64,000 nt of DNA, taken from NCBI GenBank assembly GCA_021806045.1, contig JAJZDI010000001.1, forward strand, positions 256,518 to 320,517. Reading direction: 5' to 3'. The notes beneath the pieces were generated by a model. It saw only the letters and a list, made by a program, of their open reading frames with translations, had not been told where the DNA came from and searched no databases. The position numbers and the translations under genes were made by a program. Below are positions 27,629 through 36,739 of the stretch, piece after piece. The stretch is from Actinomycetes bacterium (lineage in GTDB: Bacteria > Actinomycetota > Acidimicrobiia > Acidimicrobiales > RAAP-2). How positions within the stretch are numbered: the first letter of the stretch is position 1; the number at the start of each line of letters is the position of its first letter.

Positions 27629-28600
27629 TCAGTCGCCGCCGGCCACGGGCACGCCCGAGACCGGCTCGGAGGGCTGGATGGCCGCCGGGCCCTTCGACGG
27701 GGCGCTGGCCGCAGCCTCACGGGCGGTGCGCTTGCTCCGGTTGAGGATCTTGCGTCCCAGCCACGCGATGGGGTCGTAGGAGGCGTCGACCACCCGCTCC
27801 TTCAGCGGGATGATGGCGTTGTCCGTGATCTTGATGTGCTCCGGGCACACCTCGGTGCAGCACTTGGTGATGTTGCACTTGCCGAGGCCCTGCTGTTCCC
27901 GCAGGAGCTCCCGCCGGTCGTTGACGTCGAGCGGGTGCATCTCGAGCTCGGCGCTGCGGGCGAAGAAGCGCGGGCCGGCGAACGCCGTCTTGTTCTCCTC
28001 GTGGTCGCGGATCACGTGACAGACGTCCTGGCACAGGAAGCACTCGATGCACTTGCGGAACTCCTGGCTCCGCTCGACGTCGATCTGGGCCATGCGGTAG
28101 CCGCCGGCAGCCTCCTCGTCGGCCGTCTTCGGCCGGGGCTCGAAGGGGGGGATGCGCTTCGCCACCTCGTAGTTGTAGGAGACGTCGGTGACCAGGTCCC
28201 GGATGACGGGGAACGTCTTCATCGGCGCGATGGTGACCGGCTCGCCCGGCGGGAGGCTGTCCATCCGGGTCATGCACATGAGGCTGGGCTTGCCGTTGAT
28301 CTCGGCCGAGCACGACCCGCACTTGCCGGCCTTGCAGTTCCACCGGCAGGCAAGATCGGGGGCGTGGGTGGCCTGCACGCGGTGGACGACGTCGAGCACG
28401 ACCTCGCCCTCCTGGGCGGGCAGGTGGTAGGTGGCGAACTCGCCGCCATGCTCGTCGCCCCGCCAGATGACCATGGTGACGTCCTCGGTCGACGGTGCCG
28501 GGACGCTGCCAGGCACGCCGGCGACCACGTTCGTCGCCTCTGCGGTCTCCTCCGACGGTGCGGTCTCCTCCGCATGGGGATCGGTGGTCGGCTCCTCCAT
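27629..28600 (-). CDS. sdhB: Succinate dehydrogenase iron-sulfur subunit (Sdh1 type)
   Basis: 323 residues. The plant-type [2Fe-2S] site is CRWNCKAGKCGSC with a fourth Cys in PSLMC. The second domain has CIECFLCQDVC and CNITKCCTEVCPEHI for the [4Fe-4S] and [3Fe-4S] clusters. The block CIECFLCQDVCHVIRDHEEN closely resembles M. tuberculosis Rv0247c. About 40 extra residues at the N-terminus and about 30 at the C-terminus are low complexity. The start overlaps the sdhA stop by one base (TGATG). It passes electrons from the flavoprotein to the membrane anchor. Confidence 0.95.
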   Translation of the reverse strand: MEEPTTDPHAEETAPSEETAEATNVVAGVPGSVPAPSTEDVTMVIWRGDEHGGEFATYHLPAQEGEVVLDVVHRVQATHAPDLACRWNCKAGKCGSCSAEINGKPSLMCMTRMDSLPPGEPVTIAPMKTFPVIRDLVTDVSYNYEVAKRIPPFEPRPKTADEEAAGGYRMAQIDVERSQEFRKCIECFLCQDVCHVIRDHEENKTAFAGPRFFARSAELEMHPLDVNDRRELLREQQGLGKCNITKCCTEVCPEHIKITDNAIIPLKERVVDASYDPIAWLGRKILNRSKRTAREAAASAPSKGPAAIQPSEPVSGVPVAGGD

Positions 28601-30435
28601 CAGTGCGCCTCCTCGAAGAGTGCTGCGAGCTCGTCCGGCATGACCGGCAGCGGCTCCGGGCCGACGCCGATGGTCCGCACCGACGGCGTGCCCAGGACGC
28701 CCGCCGCATCGGGCTGCTCGATCCGCTGTACGAAATTGACCTTGCCCATCTCCGCGTCGGGCGTCGGGAAATCGTCCCGGGTGTGGCCGCCCCGGCTCTC
28801 CTTGCGGTTGATGGCACCCTGGGCCACCGCCCGCGACACGGTGAGCATCGAGGGGAGGTCGGTGGCCATGTTCCAGCCGGGGTTGTAGGCGATGCCGCCG
28901 CCCACCGACACCGCCGACGCCCGCTCCTCGAGCTCCTCGATGGCCCCGAGGGCCTCCTCCAGCTCCGAGCCGGTGCGGATGATGCCGACCAGGCTCTGCA
29001 TGGTCCGCTGCAGGTCCTGGTGGACGGCGTAGGGGTTCTCCCCGCCCTCGCGCTGGAGGGGGGCGACGGCCGCGTCGATGATGGCGGCGACCTCCGCCTC
29101 GTCCAGCGACACCGAACCGGTGCGGCCCTCGGCGAAGGCCACCGCGCCCTCGCCGGCCCTGCGCCCGAAGACGAGCAGGTCGGAGAGGGAGTTGCCGCCT
29201 AGCCGGTTGGAGCCGTGCATGCCGCCGGCCACCTCGCCTGCGGCGAACAGCCCGGGCACGGTGGCCGCGGTCGAGTCGGCGTCGACCCGCACCCCGCCCA
29301 TGATGTAGTGGCACGTCGGGCCCACTTCCATGGGCTCGGCGGTGATGTCGACCCCGGCCAGCTCCTTGAACTGGTGGTACATCGACGGCAGCCGTCGGCG
29401 GATGTCCTCGGGCGTCCGGCGGGAGGCGATGTCGAGGAAGACGCCGCCGTGCGGGCTGCCCCGGCCCGCCTTCACCTCGCTGTTGATCGACCGGGCCACC
29501 TCGTCACGGGGGAGGAGCTCCGGGGGGCGACGGCCGGCCGTGTGGTCGTCGTACCACTTGTCCGCCTCCTCCTCGGAGTCGGCCGTCTCGGCGGCGAACA
29601 TGGGCGGGATGTAGCCGAACATGAAGCGCTTCCCGTCCGAGTTCCGCAGCACCCCGCCGTCGCCCCGGACGCCCTCGGTCACGAGGATGCCCCGCACCGA
29701 CAGCGGCCACACCATGCCGGTGGGGTGGAACTGGACGCACTCCATGTCGATCAGGTCGGCGCCGGCCCACAGGGCCATGGCGTGGCCGTCGCCGGTCGAC
29801 TCCCACGAGTTGGACGTGTACATCCAGCTCTTGCCGACACCGCCGGTGGCCAGCACGACCGCCTTGGCCGAGAAGGACAGGAACTCGCCCGTCGGACGGC
29901 GGTAGGCGACCGCGCCGGACACGACGCCGTCGGCGTCGCGCAGGAGGCGGAGGACCTTCACCTCCATGAACACCTTGAGCCCGTCGGCGACCGCCTTCTG
30001 CTGCAGGGTGCGGATGATCTCGAGGCCCGTCCGGTCGCCGACGTGGGCCAGGCGGGCGTAGCGGTGGCCGCCGAAGTCGCGCTGGAGGATGAGGCCGTCC
30101 TTGGTGCGGTCGAACAGCGCCCCCCACTCCTCGAGCTCCCGGACCCGGTCGGGCGACTCCTGGGCGTGCAGCTGGGCCATGCGCCAGTTGTTGAGCATCT
30201 TCCCGCCGCGCATGGTGTCGCGGAAGTGGACCTTCCAGTTGTCCTCGGAGTAGACGTTCCCCATGGCGGCGGCCACGCCGCCCTCGGCCATGACGGTGTG
30301 GGCCTTGCCGAGGAGGGACTTGCACACCAGTGCCGTCCGCATTCCCTTGGCCTGGGCTTCGATGGCGGCACGCAGTCCGGCTCCTCCGGCCCCGATGATC
30401 AGGATGTCGAAGTCGTGCGTTTCGATGTCGGGCAT
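28600..30435 (-). CDS. sdhA: Succinate dehydrogenase flavoprotein subunit
   Basis: 611 residues. FAD binding begins IIGAGGAGLRAAIEA. The covalent FAD His is in GKAHTVMAEGG, and the catalytic region holds QFHPTG, TEGVRGDGG and GPTCHYIMGGV. It oxidises succinate to fumarate and feeds electrons to SdhB. It sits 13 bases after sdhC with GGAG 4 bases before ATG 30435. Order anchor-flavoprotein-iron-sulfur equals M. tuberculosis Rv0249c-Rv0248c-Rv0247c. Confidence 0.97.
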   Translation of the reverse strand: MPDIETHDFDILIIGAGGAGLRAAIEAQAKGMRTALVCKSLLGKAHTVMAEGGVAAAMGNVYSEDNWKVHFRDTMRGGKMLNNWRMAQLHAQESPDRVRELEEWGALFDRTKDGLILQRDFGGHRYARLAHVGDRTGLEIIRTLQQKAVADGLKVFMEVKVLRLLRDADGVVSGAVAYRRPTGEFLSFSAKAVVLATGGVGKSWMYTSNSWESTGDGHAMALWAGADLIDMECVQFHPTGMVWPLSVRGILVTEGVRGDGGVLRNSDGKRFMFGYIPPMFAAETADSEEEADKWYDDHTAGRRPPELLPRDEVARSINSEVKAGRGSPHGGVFLDIASRRTPEDIRRRLPSMYHQFKELAGVDITAEPMEVGPTCHYIMGGVRVDADSTAATVPGLFAAGEVAGGMHGSNRLGGNSLSDLLVFGRRAGEGAVAFAEGRTGSVSLDEAEVAAIIDAAVAPLQREGGENPYAVHQDLQRTMQSLVGIIRTGSELEEALGAIEELEERASAVSVGGGIAYNPGWNMATDLPSMLTVSRAVAQGAINRKESRGGHTRDDFPTPDAEMGKVNFVQRIEQPDAAGVLGTPSVRTIGVGPEPLPVMPDELAALFEEAH

Positions 30436-30448
30436 GTGCTCCGTCCCC

Positions 30449-31276
30449 TCAGAAGTGGAAGCCGGCGTCGTGGATGGTGCCGCTCGCCACCAGCCGGACG
30501 TAGAGGTCCGTCAGCGCCACGAAGACCAGGCTCATCCAGGCGAAGGCCATGTGCTTGGCGTTCAGCGGGGTGAGGAGCTTCCAGATCCGGTGGCGGATGG
30601 GGTGGTTCGAGAACACCTTGAGCCCGCCGCCGCACAGGTGCCGGCAGGCGTGGCAGCTGAGCGAGTACAGCCACAGCAGGATGGCGTTGACCGACAGCAC
30701 CACCGTCCCGACGCTGATGCCGATGCCGTGGCCCGGTTGGCGGAAGGCCATGACGGCGTCGATGGTGAGGATCGTGTTGAGCACGAGCCCGGCGAAGAAG
30801 AAGTAGCGGTGGACGTTCTGCATGATGAGCGGGAACCGCGACTCGCCCGTGTAGGAGTTGTGGGCGTCGGCCACCGCGCACGCCGGCGGCGCCCACCAGA
30901 ACGACCGGTAGTAGGCCTTGCGGTAGTAGTAGCAGGTGAGGCGGAACCCCAGGGGGAAGATGAGGATCAGCAGGGCGGGCGAGATCGTCCACCACGACAG
31001 CACCGAGCCCGGATGGCTGCCGGGCACGCAGCTGCCCGTCAGGCAGGGGGAGTAGAAGGGCGAGATCAGGTCGCGGTGCGACGCGGCGCCGACGTAGTAG
31101 TCCTTGTTGATGAACGCCGCCCACGTCGCGTAGGCGACGAACGCGGTGAGCACCGTCACCGTGGTCACCGGCTGGACCCACCACCGGTCCTTGCGCAACG
31201 TGGCTACGCGTGCCGGTCCGCCACGTACGCCACCCAGCACGACCGGCGTGGCGATCGTGTCCTCCTTCGTGACCAC
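30449..31276 (-). CDS. sdhC: Succinate dehydrogenase membrane anchor (Sdh1/Rv0249c type) with CHxCxH motif
   Basis: 275-residue polytopic anchor with about five hydrophobic helices. It is a single anchor subunit, longer than ordinary SdhC. Residues 208-215 read CHACRHLC at the end of a membrane helix, a Cys/His set consistent with the membrane-embedded Rieske-type [2Fe-2S] cluster reported for mycobacterial Sdh1. GTG 31276 is preceded by GGGAGGT. First gene of sdhC-sdhA-sdhB, divergent from the moxR gene. Possible promoter elements on the minus strand are TTGCAC (31377-31382) and AAAGAT (31352-31357). Confidence 0.9.
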   Translation of the reverse strand: MVTKEDTIATPVVLGGVRGGPARVATLRKDRWWVQPVTTVTVLTAFVAYATWAAFINKDYYVGAASHRDLISPFYSPCLTGSCVPGSHPGSVLSWWTISPALLILIFPLGFRLTCYYYRKAYYRSFWWAPPACAVADAHNSYTGESRFPLIMQNVHRYFFFAGLVLNTILTIDAVMAFRQPGHGIGISVGTVVLSVNAILLWLYSLSCHACRHLCGGGLKVFSNHPIRHRIWKLLTPLNAKHMAFAWMSLVFVALTDLYVRLVASGTIHDAGFHF

Positions 31277-31431
31277 GGTGAACCTCCCTTGCGTGGCGCC
31301 GCGGCGCGCCGGAGCGCGGCCGTGCGGCGGTCCGAACGACTGAGCGGCCTCATCTTTCCACCGTTCCGCCCGGCGCGTGCAACCCGGGAGGTCCCCTGGG
31401 CTGGTGCGGATCGACGCCGGGCCCTGCCGCG

Positions 31432-31437
31432 TAGGCT
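31432..31437 (+). promoter_or_regulatory. -10 box TAGGCT, leaderless promoter of the moxR-VWA pair
   Basis: TAGGCT ends 6 bases before ATG 31444, without a ribosome site. Confidence 0.6.
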
Positions 31438-31443
31438 CTGGCC

Positions 31444-32898
31444 ATGACCGAGCAGGCGTCCCCGACCAGCACCACGGCCCGTACGCCGGCGCCGGAGATC
31501 ACCACCCTCGGGGAGCTGCGCGCCTCGGGGTACCGGTCCGTCCCGGTCGCCGCCGAGCTGCGCCGGAACGCGGCAGCCAGGATCGCGGCGGGGGAGCCCC
31601 TCGTCCGGGGTGTCCTCGGGTTCGACGACACCGTGCTGCCCCAGCTCGAGAACGCCGTCCTGGCCGGGCACGACGTCATCCTCCTGGGTGAGCGCGGCCA
31701 GGCCAAGACCCGGATCGTCCGCTCGCTCGTCGGCCTGCTCGACGAGTGGCTCCCGGTCGTCGCCGGTTCCGAGATCCACGACGATCCCTTCAACCCCATC
31801 TCCCGCTTCGCCCGCGACGCGGTCGGTCAGCACGGCGAGGCCACCCCCATCGCATGGGTCCACCGGGAGGACCGGTTCGGGGAGAAGCTGGCCACCCCCG
31901 ACACGTCGATCGCCGACCTCATCGGCGAGGTCGACCCCATCCGGGTGGCCGAGGGCCGCTACCTGTCCGACGAGCTGACCATCCACTACGGCCTGGTCCC
32001 CCGCCTCAACCGGGGCATCTTCGCCGTGAACGAGCTCCCCGACCTGGCCGAGCGGATCCAGGTGGGCCTGCTCAACGTGCTGGAGGAGCGGGACGTGCAG
32101 ATCCGGGGCCACCGGGTGCGCCTCCCCCTCGACATCGTGCTGGTGGCCACGGCCAACCCGGAGGACTACACGAACCGGGGCCGGATCATCACGCCGCTGA
32201 AGGACCGGTTCGGCGCCCAGATCCGCACCCACTACCCGCCCGACGCGGCCACCGAGCTGGCCATCGCCCGTGCCGAGGCGGCCATCCCCGCCGACGGCGC
32301 CGGCACCCCCCGGGTCGAGGTTCCCGAGTTCATGGCCGAGGTGGTGGCCGAGCTGAGCCAGCTCGCCCGCCAGAGCCCCCACCTGAACCAGCGATCGGGT
32401 GTGTCGGTCCGCCTCACCATCGCCAATTACGAGACCCTGGTGGCCAACGCCGTGCGCCGGGCCCTGCGGTCGGGGGAGCAGGTCGCCGTCCCCCGGGTCT
32501 CGGACCTCGAGTCCCTCGTCTCCTCCACGCAGGGCAAGGTGGAGATCGAGACCCTCGAGGAGGGCCGGGAGGAGATCCTGCTGGCGCAACTGGTGGCCGC
32601 CGCCGTGCTCCTGGTCTTCCGCCGCCGCGTCGTCCTCGAGGACCCGAAGGCGGTGGTGGCCGCTTTCGCCGAGGACACGGTGGTCCATGCCGGCGACGAC
32701 CTCCCCTCCGGCACCTACGAGGAGACCCTGGCCCGCCTGCCCGTGCTGCGGGTCCCGGTGGAGGCACTGGCCGGCGGGTCGACGGAGCCGGCCGTGGTGG
32801 CCAGCGCCCTCGAGTTCCTCCTGGAGGGCCTGCACCTGACCAAGCGCCTCAACAAGGAGGCAGCCGGCGCCCGGGCCCTCTACCGGGGGAGAGGCTGA
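31444..32898 (+). CDS. MoxR/magnesium-chelatase-type AAA+ ATPase (Rv0958-like)
   Basis: 484 residues. The Walker A is LLGERGQAKTR, with Ala where Gly is usual. The Walker B region is GIFAVNELPDLAERIQ, and sensor 1 is VATANPEDYTNRGRI. Family blocks KLATPDTSIADLIGEVDPI, LNVLEERDVQIRG and ITPLKDRFGAQIRTHYP match M. tuberculosis Rv0958. MoxR ATPases remodel or activate partners together with a VWA protein, which follows after 4 bases. It is not expected to be a true magnesium chelatase since no chlorophyll or B12 chelatase genes are near. Target unknown. Confidence 0.88.
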   Translation: MTEQASPTSTTARTPAPEITTLGELRASGYRSVPVAAELRRNAAARIAAGEPLVRGVLGFDDTVLPQLENAVLAGHDVILLGERGQAKTRIVRSLVGLLDEWLPVVAGSEIHDDPFNPISRFARDAVGQHGEATPIAWVHREDRFGEKLATPDTSIADLIGEVDPIRVAEGRYLSDELTIHYGLVPRLNRGIFAVNELPDLAERIQVGLLNVLEERDVQIRGHRVRLPLDIVLVATANPEDYTNRGRIITPLKDRFGAQIRTHYPPDAATELAIARAEAAIPADGAGTPRVEVPEFMAEVVAELSQLARQSPHLNQRSGVSVRLTIANYETLVANAVRRALRSGEQVAVPRVSDLESLVSSTQGKVEIETLEEGREEILLAQLVAAAVLLVFRRRVVLEDPKAVVAAFAEDTVVHAGDDLPSGTYEETLARLPVLRVPVEALAGGSTEPAVVASALEFLLEGLHLTKRLNKEAAGARALYRGRG

Positions 32899-32902
32899 CC
32901 GC

Positions 32903-34936
32903 GTGCCCTGGCGGTTCGACTACCGCCGGTGGGACGGCACCCAGGCCGGGCAGGTCGAGGACGCTGACGCCGTCCTCGCCGGCCTGACCGACGACCTCCT
33001 GGCCAACGGCGACCTCCACGAGGCCATCCAGCGGATGATGAACCGGGGGTGGCGGGGAGCGGACGGGCGCGACGTCGAGGGCATCCGCCAGCTCCTCGAC
33101 CGGATCCGCACCGCCCGCCAGGAGCAACTCGAACGGGGCGACCTCGGAGGCACCTTCCACGAGATCGCCGAGGAGCTGGCCGAGGTGGTGGCCGAGGAGC
33201 GCCTGGGGATCGAGCGACTGGCCGACGAGGCCCAGTCCTCGGGCGACGAGCGTCGCCGCCAGGTGACCGACGAGGTCGCCACCGAGCGCCGCATGCAGCT
33301 CGACCTGCTCCCCCAGGACCTCGCCGGCCGGGTCCGGGGCCTGCAGCACTACGAGTTCGTCTCGTCCGAGGCGCGCCAGCACTTCGAGGACCTGGTCGAG
33401 CGCCTCCGCCAGGAGGTGGCCCGCACCTACTTCGAGCAGGTCTCCGATGCGCTCGCCAATCCCGATCCCGAGGCCATGGCCCGCATGCGCGAGGCGTTCG
33501 ACGCCCTCAACCGGATGCTCGAGCAGCGCGCCGCCGGCCAGGAGCTCGACCCGTCGTTCGAGGCGTTCATGGAGCGCTTCGGCGACCTGTTCCCCGGTGA
33601 CCCGAAAGACCTCGACGAGCTCCTCGAGCAGCTGGCCGCCCGGATGGCCGCGGCCCAGGCCATGTTCAACTCGCTCTCGCCCGAGCAGCGGGCCCAGCTC
33701 CAGGGGCTGGCCGAGTCGCTCCTCGAGGACATGGACCTGCGGTGGCAGGTGGAGCGCCTGTCGGCCAACCTGCAGCAGGCCTTCCCCGACGCCGGCTGGC
33801 AGCAGCGCTACCGCTTCAGCGGTGACGAGCCGCTGTCGATGGCCGACGCGGCCGACGCGGCGGCCAACCTGGCCGACCTCGACGAGCTCGAGGCCATGCT
33901 CCGCTCCGCCAACGCCCCCGCCGCGCTGGCCGAGGTCGACCTGGACAAGGTGCGCCAGCGCCTGGGGGACGACGCGGCCGACTCGCTGTCGCGGTTGGCC
34001 GACCTCACCCGACGGCTCACCGACGCCGGCCTGGTCGACCAGCGCGAGGGGCGTTTCGAGCTCACCCCGAAGGGCATGCGCCGCATCGGCCAGCAGGCCC
34101 TCTCCGATCTGTTCGGCCAGCTCAACAAGGACCGCATCGGCGACCACCAGGCCACCTGGAACGGCGCCGGCCACGACCGCGAGGAGCACACCAAGCCCTA
34201 CGAGTTCGGCGACCCCTTCAACCTCGACCTGTCCCGCACCGTCCACAACGCGCTCCGGCGGGCCGGCAGCGGCGTGCCGGTCCGGTTGACGCCGGACGAC
34301 TTCGAGGTGGTGGAGACCGAGGCGCTGACCCGCACCGCCACCGTGCTCCTGCTCGACCTGTCGCTGTCGATGCCGATGCGCGACAACTTCGTGCCGGCGA
34401 AGAAGATGGCGCTGGCCCTCCACACCCTCATCTCGACGCGGTTCCCCCGCGACTACCTGGGGATCGTCGGGTTCTCCGAGGTCGCCCGGGAGATCCTCCC
34501 CGAGGACCTGCCCACCGTCAGTTGGGACTACGTCTACGGGACCAACCTGCAGCACGGGCTGATCCTGGCCAGGCGGATGCTCGCCCACCAGCCGGGGACG
34601 AAGCAGATCATCCTGGTGACCGACGGGGAGCCCACCGCCCACATCATCCCCGACGGCACCCCCGGTGGGTACGACGTCTACTTCAACTACCCGCCCGTCC
34701 CCGAGACCCTCGAGGTCACCCTGGCCGAAGTCCTCCGGTGCACGCGGGCGAACATCACCATCAACACCTTCCTCCTCGACCCGGACCGTGCGCTCGCCGG
34801 TTTCGTCGAGCAGCTCACCCGGATCAACCGGGGGCGGGCGTTCGCCACCTCCCCGGGCGAGCTCGGGGACTACGTGCTGGTCGACTTCCTGCGTCACCGG
34901 ACCACGGTGCGGTCCCGGACCCGCCGGACGGGCTGA
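32903..34936 (+). CDS. VWA-domain protein, partner of the MoxR ATPase (Rv0959-like)
   Basis: 677 residues. The N-terminal 450 residues are mostly charged helices with coiled-coil character. The C-terminal von Willebrand A domain has a complete MIDAS: DLSLSMPM (DxSxS), the threonine region around GTNLQHG, and VTDGEPT. GTG 32903 follows the moxR stop by 4 bases. MoxR-VWA pairs act as chaperone/cargo systems that load metals or assemble complexes. A hairpin at 34956-34975 closes the transcript. Confidence 0.87.
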   Translation: MPWRFDYRRWDGTQAGQVEDADAVLAGLTDDLLANGDLHEAIQRMMNRGWRGADGRDVEGIRQLLDRIRTARQEQLERGDLGGTFHEIAEELAEVVAEERLGIERLADEAQSSGDERRRQVTDEVATERRMQLDLLPQDLAGRVRGLQHYEFVSSEARQHFEDLVERLRQEVARTYFEQVSDALANPDPEAMARMREAFDALNRMLEQRAAGQELDPSFEAFMERFGDLFPGDPKDLDELLEQLAARMAAAQAMFNSLSPEQRAQLQGLAESLLEDMDLRWQVERLSANLQQAFPDAGWQQRYRFSGDEPLSMADAADAAANLADLDELEAMLRSANAPAALAEVDLDKVRQRLGDDAADSLSRLADLTRRLTDAGLVDQREGRFELTPKGMRRIGQQALSDLFGQLNKDRIGDHQATWNGAGHDREEHTKPYEFGDPFNLDLSRTVHNALRRAGSGVPVRLTPDDFEVVETEALTRTATVLLLDLSLSMPMRDNFVPAKKMALALHTLISTRFPRDYLGIVGFSEVAREILPEDLPTVSWDYVYGTNLQHGLILARRMLAHQPGTKQIILVTDGEPTAHIIPDGTPGGYDVYFNYPPVPETLEVTLAEVLRCTRANITINTFLLDPDRALAGFVEQLTRINRGRAFATSPGELGDYVLVDFLRHRTTVRSRTRRTG

Positions 34937-34955
34937 CGGGCCCGCGCTCAGCGCC

Positions 34956-34975
34956 AGCGGGCTGACCGGCCCGCT
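34956..34975 (+). terminator. Terminator after the VWA gene
   Basis: AGCGGGC (34956-34962) pairs with GCCCGCT (34969-34975) around a 6-base loop, 19 bases after the stop. Confidence 0.6.
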
Positions 34976-35132
34976 CGTTCCCCTGATCACAAGCAGTGTT
35001 CATGCCGGTGCGGCTTGCGTCCGCGCGCGAGATGGATCAAGATGACACCGTTGTAGTTACATCCGTGCCATATGGTGTGCCGGCCTGTACCCCGGTGGGC
35101 TGTGTGGATGACCGGTGAGGGGAGGCGTGCCG

Positions 35133-35414
35133 GTGGACATCGTGTCGCTGTTGTACGGACGCCAGGAACGCAGCTGGCAGGCAAAGGCCAACTGCATGGG
35201 GGTGGACCCCGATCTGTTCTTCCCGGAGCGGGGAGCGTCGACCCGCGAGGCGAAGGAGGTGTGCCGGGGCTGCGTCGTGCGTGACGACTGCCTCGAGTAC
35301 GCACTCGCCAACGGCGAGAAATTCGGCATCTGGGGGGGACTCTCGGAGCGTGAGCGCCGCCGCCTCCGTCGCCAGCGGGCGATGGCCAGGCGCAGCGAGG
35401 TGAACGCCTCCTGA
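35133..35414 (+). CDS. WhiB-family iron-sulfur regulator (WhiB2-like)
   Basis: 93 residues. The four cluster Cys are 21, 44, 47 and 53 (CxxC spacing as in the family), followed by FGIWGG and a basic tail ERRRLRRQRAMARR. The GIWGG turn and tail bind sigma factor and DNA. GTG 35133 is chosen because GGGGAGG lies 7 bases upstream; in-frame GTGs at 35115 and 35127 have no usable site. The 196-bp upstream region is AT-richer than average, with CCATATGG and a -10 candidate TATGGT at 35071-35076. The WhiB2 subtype (septation) is a guess from the sequence style. Confidence 0.9.
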   Translation: MDIVSLLYGRQERSWQAKANCMGVDPDLFFPERGASTREAKEVCRGCVVRDDCLEYALANGEKFGIWGGLSERERRRLRRQRAMARRSEVNAS

Positions 35415-35424
35415 TCGCAGCCGT

Positions 35425-35440
35425 CCGGCGCTGGCGCCGG
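35425..35440. terminator. Shared terminator between whiB and ftcD
   Basis: CCGGCG-CTGG-CGCCGG hairpin in the 49-bp gap between convergent genes; it can serve both strands. Confidence 0.5.
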
Positions 35441-35463
35441 CCGGCCGTCGACCAAGGGGCCCG

Positions 35464-36318
35464 TCAGGATCTGGCAGCGAGGCGCGCCTCGATCGTCCTG
35501 TCCTCGGACAGGTCCAGTTCGGCCCACCGACCCCGAGGGATGGCGGCCACCACCGGCGCTGGCGCCAGGCCGACCAGCTCGGCCCGCACGATGGCGCCGT
35601 CGGCGTCGCCCACCAGTGTGGCTACCGCGTCGTAGACGGCTGCCGGCCCCGTCCGCTCCGGATCGACGAGGTTGCAGCTCACCTGGAGGGCGCCGCCCAG
35701 GTCGAGCCCGAGGGCGCGTACCGCCGGTGAGCGGATGGCTGCGGCCACGTCCCGGGCCGTTCCCACCCCGCCGGGTACCTCGACCCACAGGTTGTAGGCG
35801 ATCAGCACAGGGCGGGCTCCCACGGCCATGGCGCCGGCTGTCGGGTGGGGCCATGGCGGGCCCGTGTCGGGGGCGAGGGCGGCGAAGGCACCCCGACGCA
35901 CCTCGGGCAGCGACCGTTCGGGCCCGTAGAGGAAGCACGGGACGGCCAGATGGTCGCCGGCCCAGCGGGCGAACCGGTCACGGGCGCCGACGGCCACCTC
36001 CATGCCGCCGGGCAGGGGCGGCAGCGAGGGCGCGGACCGATCCGTGCCGAGGGGGACGAACGGCACCACGTCGACAGCGCCGAACCGGGGGTGGGCGCCC
36101 TGGTGGGTGCGGAGGTCGATCCGGGCCACGGCCTCGGCCGCGACCGACCGGGCGGCATCCTCCACGTCGTCGAGCGGTCCACCCAGGGTGAGCACGGCCC
36201 GGTGGTGGTCCGGGTCCCGGTGGACGTCGAGGAGCTGGTCGCCGGCAGCGGCGGCCACGGCGCCGATCAGCGCTTCGTCACGCCCCTCGGAGATGTTGAT
36301 GACACTTGCTGCGAACAC
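35464..36318 (-). CDS. Glutamate formimidoyltransferase domain protein
   Basis: 284 residues, matching the transferase half of formiminotransferase-cyclodeaminase. The N-terminus SVINISEGRD, the LDVHRDPDHHRAVLTLGG block and HQGAHPRFGAVDVVPFVP, with the catalytic His, are family signatures. It transfers a formimino group from formiminoglutamate to THF in histidine breakdown. The cyclodeaminase partner and hut genes are not in this window, so it may act alone or on another route. GTG 36318 has no good ribosome site. Confidence 0.85.
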   Translation of the reverse strand: MFAASVINISEGRDEALIGAVAAAAGDQLLDVHRDPDHHRAVLTLGGPLDDVEDAARSVAAEAVARIDLRTHQGAHPRFGAVDVVPFVPLGTDRSAPSLPPLPGGMEVAVGARDRFARWAGDHLAVPCFLYGPERSLPEVRRGAFAALAPDTGPPWPHPTAGAMAVGARPVLIAYNLWVEVPGGVGTARDVAAAIRSPAVRALGLDLGGALQVSCNLVDPERTGPAAVYDAVATLVGDADGAIVRAELVGLAPAPVVAAIPRGRWAELDLSEDRTIEARLAARS

Positions 36319-36417
36319 GCGGGTGCGTCCGGAGTGCCGGTGGGTGGGAGGCGCGCTTCAGCAGGCGCAGCGGGGCGACGGGGGCGCGTCAGGGGACGCG
36401 GCGCAGGCGGGTGCGGC

Positions 36418-36660
36418 TCAGACGGGGACGGCCCGGGCGATACGGCGGCGGCGGAGGATCCGGCGCCGCTCCCGCTCGGACTTGCCGCCCCACACGCCGT
36501 GGTCCACCCGCTCGGTCAGCGCGTACTCGAGGCACGCCGAGGCCACGGGGCACTCGGCGCAGATGCGCTGTGCAGCCTGGACACCGAGGCCGTCGCTGGG
36601 GAAGAAGATCGACGGCGACAGGTCCCGGCACTTGCCCCGCTGCATCCACTCCGTGTCCAT
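36418..36660 (-). CDS. WhiB-family iron-sulfur regulator (second copy)
   Basis: 80 residues. Cluster Cys are 11, 34, 37 and 43, followed by HGVWGG and ERRRILRRRRIAR. ATG 36660 is preceded by GAGGAGG at good spacing; the frame continues upstream to 36729 but without WhiB homology. It differs in sequence from the WhiB at 35133, so the pair is not a recent duplication. The WhiB1/WhiB3 type cannot be decided. Confidence 0.9.
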   Translation of the reverse strand: MDTEWMQRGKCRDLSPSIFFPSDGLGVQAAQRICAECPVASACLEYALTERVDHGVWGGKSERERRRILRRRRIARAVPV

Positions 36661-36739
36661 CGAACCTCCTCGACCGTGCCGGGTGTTACGCCTGCCCACG
36701 AGCCGCGGACACAGCGTCCCTTGCCGCAACTAGTGTCGC

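Noticed and set aside
31444-34936. Magnesium chelatase I/D subunits for chlorophyll or cobalt chelation
   Set aside because: Sequence blocks match the Rv0958-Rv0959 MoxR-VWA pair and no tetrapyrrole genes are near.
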